Shown here: in pieces, positions 42,651-56,080 of the stretch
How the letters are laid out: the number at the start of each line of letters is the position of its first letter
Position numbering within the stretch: the stretch's first letter is position 1
Source of the DNA: Macrobrachium rosenbergii
Taxonomy: Eukaryota; Arthropoda; Malacostraca; Decapoda; Palaemonidae
Assembly: GCF_040412425.1 (NCBI RefSeq)
Contig: NC_089762.1
Location: 26,851,891-26,915,890, forward strand
Direction of reading: 5' to 3'
Length of the DNA: 64,000 nucleotides
Position numbers and translations under genes: made by a program
The notes under the pieces: model-generated
Database searches by the model: none
What the model saw: only the letters and a program-made list of their open reading frames with translations
Told to the model about the DNA's origin: nothing

Positions 42651-42850
42651 AGGTCTATGAAGAAGAAATGCGGAGATACATAAGAGTAACAAAAGGATTA
42701 AGATAGGAAAATCATATTATTATGAGATGGACTGGTCATGTGGAAAGAATGGATGATAGGTTGGTGAATGTTACACAATTCAGAAGTGTTCGGGGGAGGG
42801 AAATTAAGAATACCTGTAAAAAGGATGGACAGATGGCATACAATATGGTG
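42651..42850 (+). mobile_element. LINE relic, C-terminal 'GHVERMDD' region
   Basis: From 42722 the plus strand reads MRWTGHVERMDDRLVNVTQ and then SVRGR (42785-42799). This is the conserved C-terminal stretch of many non-LTR elements, 'L-R-W-x-G-H-V-x-R-M-D-D-x-R-L ... V-R-G-R-R'. A stop lies upstream (TAA within AGAGTAACAAAAGG) and the reading frame decays after KKDGQ. Same family as the relics at 23.1, 28.05 and 59 kb. Confidence 0.82.
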
Positions 42851-43010
42851 TGTGTTTTGAGTGGAAGTTGAATCAACTACTGTTGTGAAAAAGGTTTCTG
42901 CACTAATTATTCATCCACAATTTAGCAGTTCAAACGTGACTGTTGTCGTCCCTTTTCGTTAGAAAGCTGCTCCCTGGTTAGATGAAACACCTTAATCATA
43001 AAAGAATATA

Positions 43011-43889
<879 letters not shown>

Positions 43890-43942
<53 letters not shown>
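43890..43942. repeat. (AAT)n array
   Basis: About 17 units of AAT. Confidence 0.96.
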
Positions 43943-43945
<3 letters not shown>

Positions 43946-44069
43946 CGTAAGACTGATCTGTAGGACGTGTAAAGAACTATTTCCTGTTTACATTGAAACG
44001 GGACTCCCTAAGATTTCATAAGCATATGCTTAAACTAGTAAATATAACAGATCATCCTTTTATTTAAGT

Positions 44070-44115
44070 AGGATAAATAAATTGCGCATTGGTAGGATAA
44101 GTAAATTGTGCACTG
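44070..44115. repeat. 23 bp tandem duplication
   Basis: TAGGATAAATAAATTGCGCA and TAGGATAAGTAAATTGTGCA lie side by side. Confidence 0.75.
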
Positions 44116-44445
44116 GAACACCATGAATCAGATTTTCCAAATCAAAGCTTAATCAAAGACGTATTAAGAGTAATATCAATTGAAAGAAAAAATGGATAAT
44201 GAATAAAACATAAACAACGAAAACAGTGGAAGGAAACTAAGATGTGAGGAGCAGAAGGAAGAGGATGAGGAGGTAGAAAAGGCAGAAAAAGAAGGTCCGG
44301 GGGAGGAAAGGATGATAATGACAGGTTGGAAAGATGAGGCCAACTTTCGTGACTCTGAGAGATCCTTCCAATATCCTTAATGGTAGGATATATGCAGAAG
44401 GGGTCCTTTAGGATTCACACAATAGTTAAAGGGAAATGGAAATGG

Positions 44446-44450
<5 letters not shown>

Positions 44451-44518
<68 letters not shown>

Positions 44519-44534
44519 CAGAGAGAGAGAGAGA
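44451..44534. repeat. (AG)n array
   Basis: AG with two ACAG interruptions near the end. It lies in a purine-rich stretch (44210-45000). Confidence 0.96.
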
Positions 44535-44784
44535 ATGTAAGCACAAAAAGAAAATAATTCGTGAAAAAAACAAAGGTAAAATTCAATAAAGGTTCGACCA
44601 CGTAAAAGAAAAAAGTAAAAAGAAGATAACTAACACAGTCTTCAATTGCAAATGATGAAAAAAATTAAGAAGGAAGAAGTCTAATCTTTTTACTAATATG
44701 GGCTAAATATAAAACAAGTAAAAAAATAAAAATACAAAAACCCTTCTGCAGAGACATGGTTACGGTTTTATTGGAAAAAGAAGC

Positions 44785-44787
<3 letters not shown>

Positions 44788-44861
<74 letters not shown>
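44788..44861. repeat. (AG)n array
   Basis: Uninterrupted AG array. Confidence 0.97.
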
Positions 44862-44864
<3 letters not shown>

Positions 44865-45119
44865 TTGCATTAACAACGTGAAATGTCAAGAATATAAGCA
44901 GAATAAATGTGAACAAAGTTACCATTAAAAGAAAAATAAATAATTTCGTAATGACACCTCAGAGTAAAAGAAGAAAACAAAAATCAAGAAAGAGACGAAA
45001 AAATATGAACTTGAGTAAAAAATAAATAAAAAAAAAACAGGAAGGGGCGGAGGTAACTCAGCCACATGCAATTTACATATAAAAAAAGAACAGCCTGAGA
45101 ACATCTATAGTTGAAGCAT

Positions 45120-45121
<2 letters not shown>

Positions 45122-45165
<44 letters not shown>

Positions 45166-45186
45166 TATAGCAAAAGAATTCTGCAC

Positions 45187-45227
<41 letters not shown>

Positions 45228-45232
45228 AATCT

Positions 45233-45265
<33 letters not shown>

Positions 45266-45294
45266 TGTTTGGAGAAAAGCAATAAGAGAAGAAT

Positions 45295-45358
<64 letters not shown>
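45122..45358. repeat. Four (AG)n blocks in a higher-order repeat
   Basis: AG blocks at about 45122-45160, 45190-45223, 45235-45262 and 45297-45358. The spacers repeat: AGAATCTGA precedes blocks three and four, and AATATGTATAGCAAAAG after block one resembles AACATGCATAACTAAAA after block four. Confidence 0.9.
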
Positions 45359-45360
<2 letters not shown>

Positions 45361-45596
45361 ATGCATAACTAAAAACTTACCCAAAGGAAGGGTTTCGAAT
45401 GTGAAGGACACAACTTTCTTTCTCGCAGTGGCTTTTTTGTTCCCAAAACAACAGGACTAAATTACAGTACATATGCAGTCATTAACCGCAAATGGCACTT
45501 GTTACATCGAAGTAATACCGAAGTTTTCTTAATCACTTATCTTCTCACTTGGTTCTGTTAACAATTTCTGTATAGTATTGAAATATCCTACTCATT

Positions 45597-45597
<1 letters not shown>

Positions 45598-45661
<64 letters not shown>
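45598..45661. repeat. (AAT)n array
   Basis: About 21 units of AAT. Confidence 0.97.
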
Positions 45662-46095
45662 TAGTCAAAATACCATGTTACTAAGCTAAGCAGGCTTCCA
45701 CAAAGCTGGAGCCTCCTATGCAAAAAATGAATATAAACTGTAAACTAAAAGATTACAACGTTATTACAGATAAAAATGTACATCAAATAAGTGTAAGTTG
45801 AATTATACTGTACATCAATAGTATAGTCTGGCTGAAAATGAATGCATCTGCAATTACACAACAATAACAAATTTGCACTTTCGATGTTGCTGTTGACGGT
45901 ATCATCTATATTAATATGATTATAAGAAAATTCTATATAAGAAAGATACTAAAAGGAAATGCTGAGCTGCTGATATTGAAAGGAAATGACTGTGGTAGAA
46001 CAAAATAAGTTACCAATTGTTTAGAATAGCGCATCCAATGCATACGAGAAAAAAAGACGAAGGGAAATAACAGTATTGAACAACAACTTCATCAT

Positions 46096-46100
<5 letters not shown>
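45662..46100. other. Unassigned sequence
   Basis: Nothing recognised. Confidence 0.35.
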
Positions 46101-46136
<36 letters not shown>

Positions 46137-46430
46137 TATCCACAACGTGGCCATATAATACAAAATTTTCGAGGAACGAAAAAGTCATTAGTGACAATAC
46201 TTCTGGAGGGGGCTCCTCCTCTCCCTCACTCACCCCGCCAATCTCTTTACCCCTCCCCCCTCCCCCAGCCTTCTTCCCTTCTCTCCATTAATTTCTTCTC
46301 TCAAGGGACTCATTACCATCTCACACCTGTAAATGAGGCAACGTTATACTCATTACTGCTAAAAATAATCCATTTCATTAACGGCGTTGGGGAGTATGAT
46401 GATAATCTGTTTTGTTAATATCCATTACAT

Positions 46431-46494
<64 letters not shown>
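46101..46494. repeat. Two (AG)n arrays around a C-rich segment
   Basis: AG at 46101-46133 and 46433-46494. Between them 46209-46285 is strongly pyrimidine-rich (CTCCTCCTCTCCC, CCCCTCCCCCCTCCCCC). Confidence 0.93.
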
Positions 46495-46497
<3 letters not shown>

Positions 46498-46789
46498 TCA
46501 AGTTCACAGCGAGCAATATTGCATTAAAACTTACACCAGTTATTTTAGCAATGGAAACAATCTAAATAGCATTAGCGCAGTGATAGTTAAGTTAATTTCA
46601 TTCTTGCATCACAAAGGCATGAAAAGCTGATCCCTTATCGCGCAAAATATTTGATGTGTGCTACACAACTCAACATTATGACGGGAATAACGTCCCGTAG
46701 ATCAATGAACTCTTTTAGCCACATGGAACATTTCATTCACGTGTAACACCATTCTGCACCTGGCATTTAAATACTAAACATGAAAAATC

Positions 46790-46790
<1 letters not shown>

Positions 46791-46850
<60 letters not shown>
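46791..46850. repeat. (AAT)n array
   Basis: About 20 units of AAT. Confidence 0.97.
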
Positions 46851-46854
46851 TTAT

Positions 46855-47013
46855 TTACACTTTACGTAGTTAATTATTAACTTGTTAATTTTTTTTTTTC
46901 ATTTTAATAACTGACCTCTTCTTTCTGTATCTCCTATTACCTTCTGTTGCTTCTTTCTAAAGGACAGTATTCTTTGGAAGCTTGAATCCATATGAATAAG
47001 GTTCATCTAAATA

Positions 47014-47067
<54 letters not shown>

Positions 47068-47068
47068 T
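46855..47068 (+). mobile_element. LINE-like 3' tail ending in (AAT)n, copy 1
   Basis: Shares CTCTTCTTTCTGTAT, TATTCTTTGGAAGCTTGAAT and CCATATGAATAAGGTT with 55880-56080. It lacks about 30 bases present in that copy (around CTCAATGGCCCC). It ends in an (AAT)n array 47015-47068, as is common for tails of non-LTR elements. No coding part is attached. Confidence 0.7.
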
Positions 47069-47099
47069 TCTAGACCTTGCATTTAAAATGCATGACATG

Positions 47100-47400
47100 A
47101 CAAATCAAATGGAACATCTTTCCTCATCACAAGTTGCTAAATCACATGGAGAACTTTTCCTCACATTGTTGACATCACAGATCATGTTGAACCACATGGA
47201 ATGAATGTGACCACCAGACATTTATAACTCGGAACAGACTTAATTACATGGAACACATTTGTATACCCACACCTTTAGAACACAGATCCACACATCACAT
47301 TAAAAATATACGACATGGTCAATCACACGGAACACCATTCTACATATTACATTCAGAATACGTACATGTTACATTATGTGGCACACTTGTCAACAACTCA
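47100..47400 (+). repeat. Degenerate ~50 bp repeat with CACATGGAAC core
   Basis: Variants of CACATGGAAC occur at about 47107, 47143, 47193, 47245, 47324 and 47373, with most spacings near 50 bp. Another lies earlier at 46720, before the (AAT)n and LINE-like tail. Each is followed by a T/C-rich stretch and CAC(A/T)T. It looks like an old decayed minisatellite. Confidence 0.6.
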
Positions 47401-48140
<740 letters not shown>

Positions 48141-49021
48141 CAAATCAATAAAAGAGGCAGACGATTATCTGTGAAGCATTAGCTTGATTTCTGTAATGAA
48201 CCATCTTCAAACGGTGCACAATTTCCAATTTCCATGATATTTAGTAAGGACAAAATTTCTATTAATTATAATCCCAGTCAAATATCGAGAGCGCAATGAT
48301 TACATATACATTTATATTATCACATGATTAATCACTATTACTACTGTTTAGATCATGAACCTGATATTTATCTGGATAACACAAGCAGAAAACACACCCG
48401 AGAACCTTGGATACTAAAAGTATAGTCAGCCAAAGTTTAGCTCTTCTTTTATACTTAATAATCTTTCTTTCCTATCTATATATATAGAGAAAATACAAGA
48501 AAAAAGAAGGGATGGAGAATTAACGAGAAAAACAAACAAGAGAACTACAGACTATTAGAAAGGTGCCTGTGGGAATAAATATGACCCAATCGAATTTCTG
48601 ACGTCATACAGGTCAAAGGACTTGAGAAATACTTAGCATTTCCGTCCTTCCGACGCAGACATGATTATCTACGTAAGTGAGATGTCATACCAGACTCTCC
48701 GAAATGAGGAACAAAGAGGACCCATGTACCGGTGACGTCTGCCTGTCATTTGGGCTGGTTGCTTGTTTAGGTCGGAATGAAGAGGGGCCCACGGAGAGAA
48801 CACCTCTTATTTGTACACGAGATTCCTCGCCAGATTTAGCTTTTTGTGGTTGTCTCCCTCTCTCTTTTCCGAAATAATAATAATAAATAAAAAGTCTTGT
48901 TAAAAAGGATGGCTGTATTATGCGAATTTATCTTATACAGTGTCTTTTCTATTTTCCTTATGATTCGCTTCTCGGGCTCAGCGAGACCTGTTCAAAAGAG
49001 GGTCTACTCCCTTCAAATAAA
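48141..49021. other. Unassigned sequence
   Basis: Nothing recognised. A 66-codon plus frame (48677-48877) has no match I know. Confidence 0.35.
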
Positions 49022-49024
49022 TAA

Positions 49025-49087
<63 letters not shown>
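49022..49087. repeat. (AAT)n array
   Basis: About 20 units of AAT, followed by ACAACAACAACG. Confidence 0.97.
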
Positions 49088-49089
<2 letters not shown>

Positions 49090-49548
49090 CAACAACAACG
49101 GTAATTGATTCAAGTTTAACAGCAACAATTACAGTAATACAATGATTAAATTTCATGACTCCTCCTCGGTTTTTATTTACCTGTCGTTTAAAATAATAAA
49201 TAAATAAATGCTGTGTCAGCAAATGATGATAGCATAGGATGAAGCAAAATAAGAAAGCTGGTAACATTCGAGGAAATCAAACCGCCAAAACCTTTAATCC
49301 CTCAAAGAGAAAAACTTAAAAACGGAGGAAAAGCTCTTCGCGAGTTATACGTAAAAGAAAGCACGTCATCACTTCCATTTCATCAGCAAGTGACTACGAG
49401 GTCTTTTGCACAATTCACAAAAGGGTCGTCATGAAATTTCTTTATAAAAGACTTTGCTGAGGATCAGTTATTGTATTTACTGTTTAGGATGAATAAGTAT
49501 TCCATTGCAACGGGAGTAAAACGCCACTGACTTTCAGAGTGAACTTCA
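49088..49548. other. Unassigned sequence
   Basis: Nothing recognised. Confidence 0.35.
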
Positions 49549-49584
49549 GCTCAGTGGTCTGGTTAAACTAAGGTATACTTACTT
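49549..49584 (+). mobile_element. SINE 3' fragment
   Basis: AGCTCAGTGGTCTGGTTAAA followed by CTAAGGTATACTTA is the last 35 bases of the SINE seen in full at 57179-57466. Severe 5' truncation is typical of abortive retrotransposition. Confidence 0.85.
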
Positions 49585-49606
49585 TTTCTACAAAACAAAA
49601 TATCTG

Positions 49607-49970
49607 TAAGTGAAAAAATTAAATACGGGGAAGGAAATAATAGAGTTAAATTCGCTTAATTAAATGTAAAAAATATATTCCTGGTGATCATTTTTTGCAA
49701 GGGCGTATGATTCTCATCATGAGTCATAAGTGAAAAAATTAAATATGGGGAAGGCAGTAATAAAAAGAGATAAATTCGCTTAGTTAAATGTAAAAAATAT
49801 ATTCCAGGTGATAATTTTTTGCAAGGGCGTATGATTCTCATCATGAGTCATAAGTGAAGAAATTAAATATGGGGAAGGAAATAATAAAAAGAGATAATTC
49901 GCTTAGTTAAATGTAAAAAATATATTCCCGGTGATAATTTTTTGCAAGGGCGTATGATTCTCATCATGAT
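49607..49970. repeat. Three-copy tandem repeat, 120-124 bp unit
   Basis: Copies start at 49607, 49727 and 49851 with TAAGTGAA(A/G)AAATTAAATA. Each ends with GCAAGGGCGTATGATTCTC. They differ by few substitutions, so the expansion is recent. The repeat starts 23 bp after the SINE fragment. Confidence 0.95.
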
Positions 49971-50232
49971 TTTAAAAACATACGTACAAAAAGAAAAGTG
50001 TTGGACCAATACCACACAATTATTTATACTTCCATCCTATTACTTAGTTCCTTCCACTGTTCGTAACACTAGAAAAAAAGAGACAAGAAGGAAATTAAGA
50101 AAGAAATTATATAAGCACGTCTCATGTACAATTTCAAACAACCTAAAATTCACATAAATATGGCATTAGACAAACGCAAACGGAAACGCACACACACATA
50201 TGTACTGTATATGTATATACTGTACATGTATG

Positions 50233-50362
<130 letters not shown>

Positions 50363-50545
50363 CGTATATATATTATACATACATACATATATATATACAT
50401 ATACATACATAAATTATCTACTCATACACAGTGTACATGGCTGAGCAAACACATTGCAGTTTACCGTATCTTAGACAAGCTACTAATGAAACTGAGAAGA
50501 CTAAGAATTATAATAAAAACTTTATGAACTATCTACAAAAAAGGC

Positions 50546-50548
<3 letters not shown>

Positions 50549-50604
<56 letters not shown>
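50549..50604. repeat. (AG)n array
   Basis: Uninterrupted AG array. Confidence 0.97.
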
Positions 50605-50607
<3 letters not shown>

Positions 50608-52712
50608 CACTGCAAGCGGAAATAGCTGTGGAGAAAGTCGCAGCATATGCAAATTCAGCGCCATCTGTCGCGCGCATCTCGAGCTAAAGCATTCGCATTC
50701 TAGATTTGAATACTGCAATAATGCCTTTCCTTCTTACGCGGAAATAAGCGTTTGCAAGAAATTGATACGGTCGTTAGCGCCACTCGCACAGTTGGCGGTT
50801 TTGCATAAAACGTCGTAAATAGGACGCATGACAAGTAAGCGTGAGTGTGCGCGTGTTCTAGCGTTTTAAAACCTTTTTAAAATACGTTTACGAACAGATA
50901 TGACACTTTATTCAAGGCAATTACACAAGGCTGTTACGGATTATGTTACCACTGAAAAGAGTATTTTTAAACGATATTACTTTCTCTTCTCTCATTTTAT
51001 GAGTACCTTGTGTAACACATTAGGGTAAAAGATATTATGCAGTATAATACTTTAATGCCTCTTTTCACAGATTTAGACGTCGGATGTAATGCTGGATGCT
51101 TAAAAAAGTATAGTTGTAAATCAAAAACAGCGGACAAAAATATAAGCACAAATGAGGTACAACTCCAGTTTAACTGCGTGTGAATATCCCCTCGGTGAGA
51201 AAAAGGAATAATCATCTTCAGGAAATACTCTCATTAGCAGTTTGATGTGAGCGAGTAATTAAGTCGTGCGCCAGAGAACTTCATTGCTCCCAGACAGATT
51301 ACACACCTACTCTTTAACTTCTTACATTTCTTTACTTTTTTTCTGTGGATTATCAGGACAATGACTTCCCTTTAACTGAGCTTTTCCTAGCTTTTGTACT
51401 TCTTCATCTTCACTGCCAAGTCTGTCATTACTAAACCCTCTCAGTTGATGAACCATTATATTCACTTATATCGGGTACCTGCTCCTAATTGGTGACCTGT
51501 TTTCTTCAGTATGTTTATAAAACTCTAATATGCCAACTGAAATTTATTTAATATAATATCACTGCGTTTGAAAGTTGCTCATCCTAACCGTTTTGTTTTA
51601 TTTTATCTTGAACACTTATATTTTCTTATTGCAGGGTTGTTGCATGATTCCTTCCTTTTAGTAACACTGATATCATAAACCTTGATTTTTCAACTCATTA
51701 TAAACAAAGTAATGTAAGGTCATTTAATGAAATATTCCAGGCGCTAAGACAAATTTTCTTGCCTTTAAATGCCATGTTTCCGCAAACGAGAAATTTCTCC
51801 CATGTGAAACTCTTGTTCCTGGTAATGAGTTTAAAATCAAACTTTACATTCTGCGGTTCAAAGAAGGTAACTTGAAGTAATCTTGCTTATTACTACAACA
51901 GCGCAATACAAATAGTACGATTGTTTATTAGAGCTGAAACAAAGTTTCCTATTATAGCCACTGGATTTATAAATTTGACTACCATCAAATCTTTTCATTG
52001 TCAACTTCCATCACTAACAATACAGTTGTATTTGTAGTCTACAGAGATCCGAATAAATTTGATTTCCTGTTATACAGTCTTTTCTGTAACTCTATCATAT
52101 TACTGAAAGTTATCCAGTAAGTAAAGAAACAATCATTCTAATTCTGGTGATGTGGCCTACTGAATTCAGATCTGACAGATGTTTCTGGCGTGGTCGAAAT
52201 CAATATTTGTAGGTTCACTGGCACCTTTCACCGTTGTATCATCGTAATGAATACCTCAGCTGATCATAATTCTCAAAGGAACAATCGAAAAATCTGTTGT
52301 TAACCTACTGCGCCAAGTGGAAACTAGTTCACAGAATGTGGTTGCATGTTTTAACATAGAGAAAATGTATGCTAGTTGTACTTGGTTTAAAGGGTGATTC
52401 TATAAGCAAAAATAGAAGGGCAGGTAAAAAGAGGACAGGAGAGTTAGACAAAAAATAAAATGTACAAGTTGGTACGGGAAAGGTACCGCAGGTAGAAAAA
52501 AATGGAAGGAGATGGAGGAAGAAACTAAGGTAAAGGACAAATACTTTGTTATAAATAAAAATCAAAAGAGATGAGAATAGAACGTATGAGCTGATGCATT
52601 AGAAGAAATTCATGAAATGTTATTGGCTTTCTGTGGAAAACAAACGAAGAAAAACTAAACATCCATAAGGAATTCGTTCTTTCATGCTGGAGAAGTGCAA
52701 TTGGATTTACAA
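50605..52712. other. Plain sequence, GC-richer at its start
   Basis: 50630-50860 has several CpGs and the phrase CAGCGCCATCTGTCGCG. The remainder is AT-rich, without arrays or recognisable coding sequence. Confidence 0.4.

Positions 52713-52766
<54 letters not shown>
52713..52766. repeat. (CT)n array
   Basis: Uninterrupted CT array. Confidence 0.97.
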
Positions 52767-52770
<4 letters not shown>

Positions 52771-52990
52771 AATAACATGAAATATTCCTAGTTGGGCCTT
52801 CACTAATCTGCCAAGTCCCTCCGAATCATCATCCTTTGTCTATACATCTTAAAAAAGGACTTAAGGGCTTGAGGCTATTAACCACCTCCCTAAAAAAAGG
52901 CAAAAAGCTTTGAAATTTGCAACAGGTCTTTGAAATTTTCTCAGCGGACACTGGGTCACAAGAGACAAAAAGGCAACAGAGTGAATGTTT

Positions 52991-52992
<2 letters not shown>

Positions 52993-53045
<53 letters not shown>
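52993..53045. repeat. (AG)n array
   Basis: Uninterrupted AG array, in opposite orientation to the CT array about 230 bp before it. Confidence 0.97.
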
Positions 53046-53049
<4 letters not shown>

Positions 53050-53517
53050 TGGAAACAAAATACAGATTAGAAAGAACATTGCGAATATCAACACCCACAT
53101 ATCGTATATGTAAGTCATGCTTAAAAACGCAACAGTAACTATAACCGCGAAAATAAGAAACTACCTTTGTAATCTGGCCACCTTCGGTAGCTCCCAATAG
53201 TTCCCAGTAGCGCACTGACTACTAGTATCTCAAATAAGATCCGAGAATTCATCACCAAAACGCTTGGGGCCAACGACTGGCTTCTAGTCTTACACAATCT
53301 GCTCAAGAACCAAAGACGCGTCCGACTGAAGCATGATGGAAGCTTAAAGGTTAATTAATGTGAAAGACCCAAACATGCATTCGTTAGAAGTAAAATGATG
53401 ATGGCAGGTATGTTAATCAGAAAGAAAAGGTATTTATTGAGAATGCCAATTTCTTGAATTACTATTTTATTATATATAGAATACTAAGTGTCCATTTACT
53501 CGTAGATTACTACTGTG
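53046..53517. other. Unassigned sequence
   Basis: Nothing recognised. Confidence 0.35.
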
Positions 53518-53835
53518 CCGGCTTTGTCTGTCCGTCCGCACGTTTTCTGTCCGCCCTCAGATCTTAAAAACTACTGCGGCTAGAGGGCTGCAAATTGGCA
53601 TAACGATCATCCACCCTCCAATCATCAGACATACCAAATTGCAACCCTCTAGCCTCAGTAGTTTTTATTGTATTTAAGATTAAAGTTAACCATGATCGTG
53701 CGTCTGGCAACGCTTTAGGACAGGAAACCACCGTGCCATGGCTTAAAGTTTCATGGGCCGCGGCTCGTACTGCATTAAACGCTGTACAGAAAACTCGATT
53801 ACGCCAAAGAAACTTCGGCGCATTTTATCCTTGTT
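53518..53835. mobile_element. Fold-back (hairpin) repeat element, copy 2
   Basis: Aligned along its length to 20323-20714. The inverted arms 53564-53603 and about 53622-53668 pair almost perfectly (GGCTAGAGGGCTGCAAATTGG against CCAAATTGCAACCCTCTAGCC). The second small hairpin of copy 1 is absent here, so this copy has an internal deletion near 53780. Confidence 0.85.
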
Positions 53836-54052
53836 ATCAAGTGGCACCAGATATCAATGATTCAAGCTAATTAGAAAATATATTAAAGTTTTTACTGTAA
53901 ATATGAATTTCGTGAAGTACATTCCTTGCCCTACATTACTACATAGTAGTTAAGCAGATAACATCTGTCCATTATTTAAAGAAAAGTTAAATTAAATATT
54001 TACTGTCAGAAAACCGAAATTACCGTTGACCGTTATAAACAAGCGAAATAGC

Positions 54053-54462
<410 letters not shown>

Positions 54463-54783
54463 CCGACTTGCAATAAATATATAAACTTCTACACTAAACC
54501 AAGCTTGACGTTAAACATTTGAAGAGAAAACAATAAAGAAATGTAGTTGTACACGTTCGACTTCCCTGAAAAACAAAGAAATCTGATCTTTCGTTACTAG
54601 CCAACCATTATATCTAGCAAGAAAAGGAGAAATGAGAGATATAAAGAAGGAGGCAATTTTTAAACAAATTAATAAAACCGTCTAACGATAACCAAATTAG
54701 ACGATAGTTCACTATCATTTTGAATTGCTGAGAAATAAATGGATAATGTTTAGTTAAATCTCAAATACAAGAAAACCTTAAAA

Positions 54784-54786
<3 letters not shown>

Positions 54787-54868
<82 letters not shown>
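54787..54868. repeat. (AG)n array
   Basis: About 40 AG units; a second short AG run lies at 54962-54979. Confidence 0.97.
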
Positions 54869-54871
<3 letters not shown>

Positions 54872-54979
54872 TAAAAGGAATAGCGACACTGACGAAAAGT
54901 GAGAGCCATTTTATGTGAAACAGATTAAGAGAGCAATAGGATAGAAAACTATTTATACTTTGAGAGAGAGAGAGAGAGA

Positions 54980-55879
54980 ATGAACGGACTCAGAACCACA
55001 TTATGCAGAATATCATCATTGTATAAATCCACCAGATTCCTTAGTCTCAAACCGAGAATTCATCTGCACCAACGCACATACGCAGCGTTCCTTGAGCAAC
55101 CCGCCCCTGAGGGCGGCCTATTGCTCGCTAACAACGGCGTCACTACTTGACAAATTACACATTAGGAAGGGACATGTCCACAATATTTCTTATATAATTG
55201 GACGACCGGGCGATAAAACCAGGCGCCTACAGATTTAATCTAGCTACTCATAGTTCAATATAAGGCACTCTAATGGCTTGCCGAAAACATCGGATGACGA
55301 CGAAACATCATTTGATGTTCGCGTGACTAAAGGAGCCTTAGTGAAAAAGCAAAGGAGTAGGTGAGGAGAAAAGGCAAATCTCATGTACATAATGGAATAC
55401 GAAATAAGTTTTAGCAGAAGTTTTAACATTCAAGCCCAGATAAGATTTATTTTTGGTTCTAACTATAGATTATACTAATAAAAATACTGAAACGGAATTA
55501 TAATATAATCTAAAACTAAAGGAATGACTATCAGATCTAGATGAAAGTAGATTCTATAACAAATTCGTCTGTAAGAATTAGAAAAAAATATAAAAGGCGA
55601 AGAATCCCTGTCCCTATCCCAGTTTTCACTGAATACATACCTTCACCAGTAATAAACAAATACCTCACTGTCATGGGAACTAAGGAGCCACTAAGGGGTA
55701 CCGTGTCATATAAGAATGGCCAATTCTGAACCAAAAGATGGCAACGTCTGTACTGTATACAGTACTGAAGCTTAATGGAAAAACTTTATTCATAATGTTC
55801 AAAGTTTTCTGACATCTACTGACCAGTTGGCAACCGAACTGCCAGCACCTCTTGCAGTTCTTCTCTTATTCTCTTTTGC
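54980..55879. other. Unassigned sequence
   Basis: Contains a perfect 16 bp palindrome GTACTGTATACAGTAC (55750-55765) and a C/G-rich stem CCGCCCCTGAGGGCGG near 55102. No gene was recognised. Confidence 0.4.
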
Positions 55880-56080
55880 ATTATACATTTTTATCTATTT
55901 ATTAATTCATTAATTTATGTTTTCTTTTCATTAAGTGAGATCTCTTCTTTCTGTATTTCCCTTTACCTTCGCTTATCTCCTAATGAGCACCATATTCTTT
56001 GGAAGCTTGAATTTCCAACTCAATGGCCCCTGTGGGCTTGTTCCATATGAATAAGGTTTACCTTCTGAATCATAATAATA
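55880..56080 (+). mobile_element. LINE-like 3' tail, copy 2
   Basis: The fuller copy of the repeat at 46855. It contains TATTCTTTGGAAGCTTGAAT, CTCAATGGCCCCTGTGGGC and CCATATGAATAAGGTT, ending in ATAATAATAATTATT. From memory this is a common decapod repeat with a variable (AAT)n tail. Confidence 0.7.

Noticed and set aside
44377..45411. Frames rich in RE or SL
   Set aside because: Direct translations of (AG)n/(CT)n arrays.
45424..45597. Possible LINE remnant between the AG and AAT arrays
   Set aside because: No RT motif found in any frame by eye.
49607..49970. Three-copy repeat considered as an attachment or origin iteron set
   Set aside because: The 120-124 bp units with no associated gene in an animal genome fit a simple tandem duplication.
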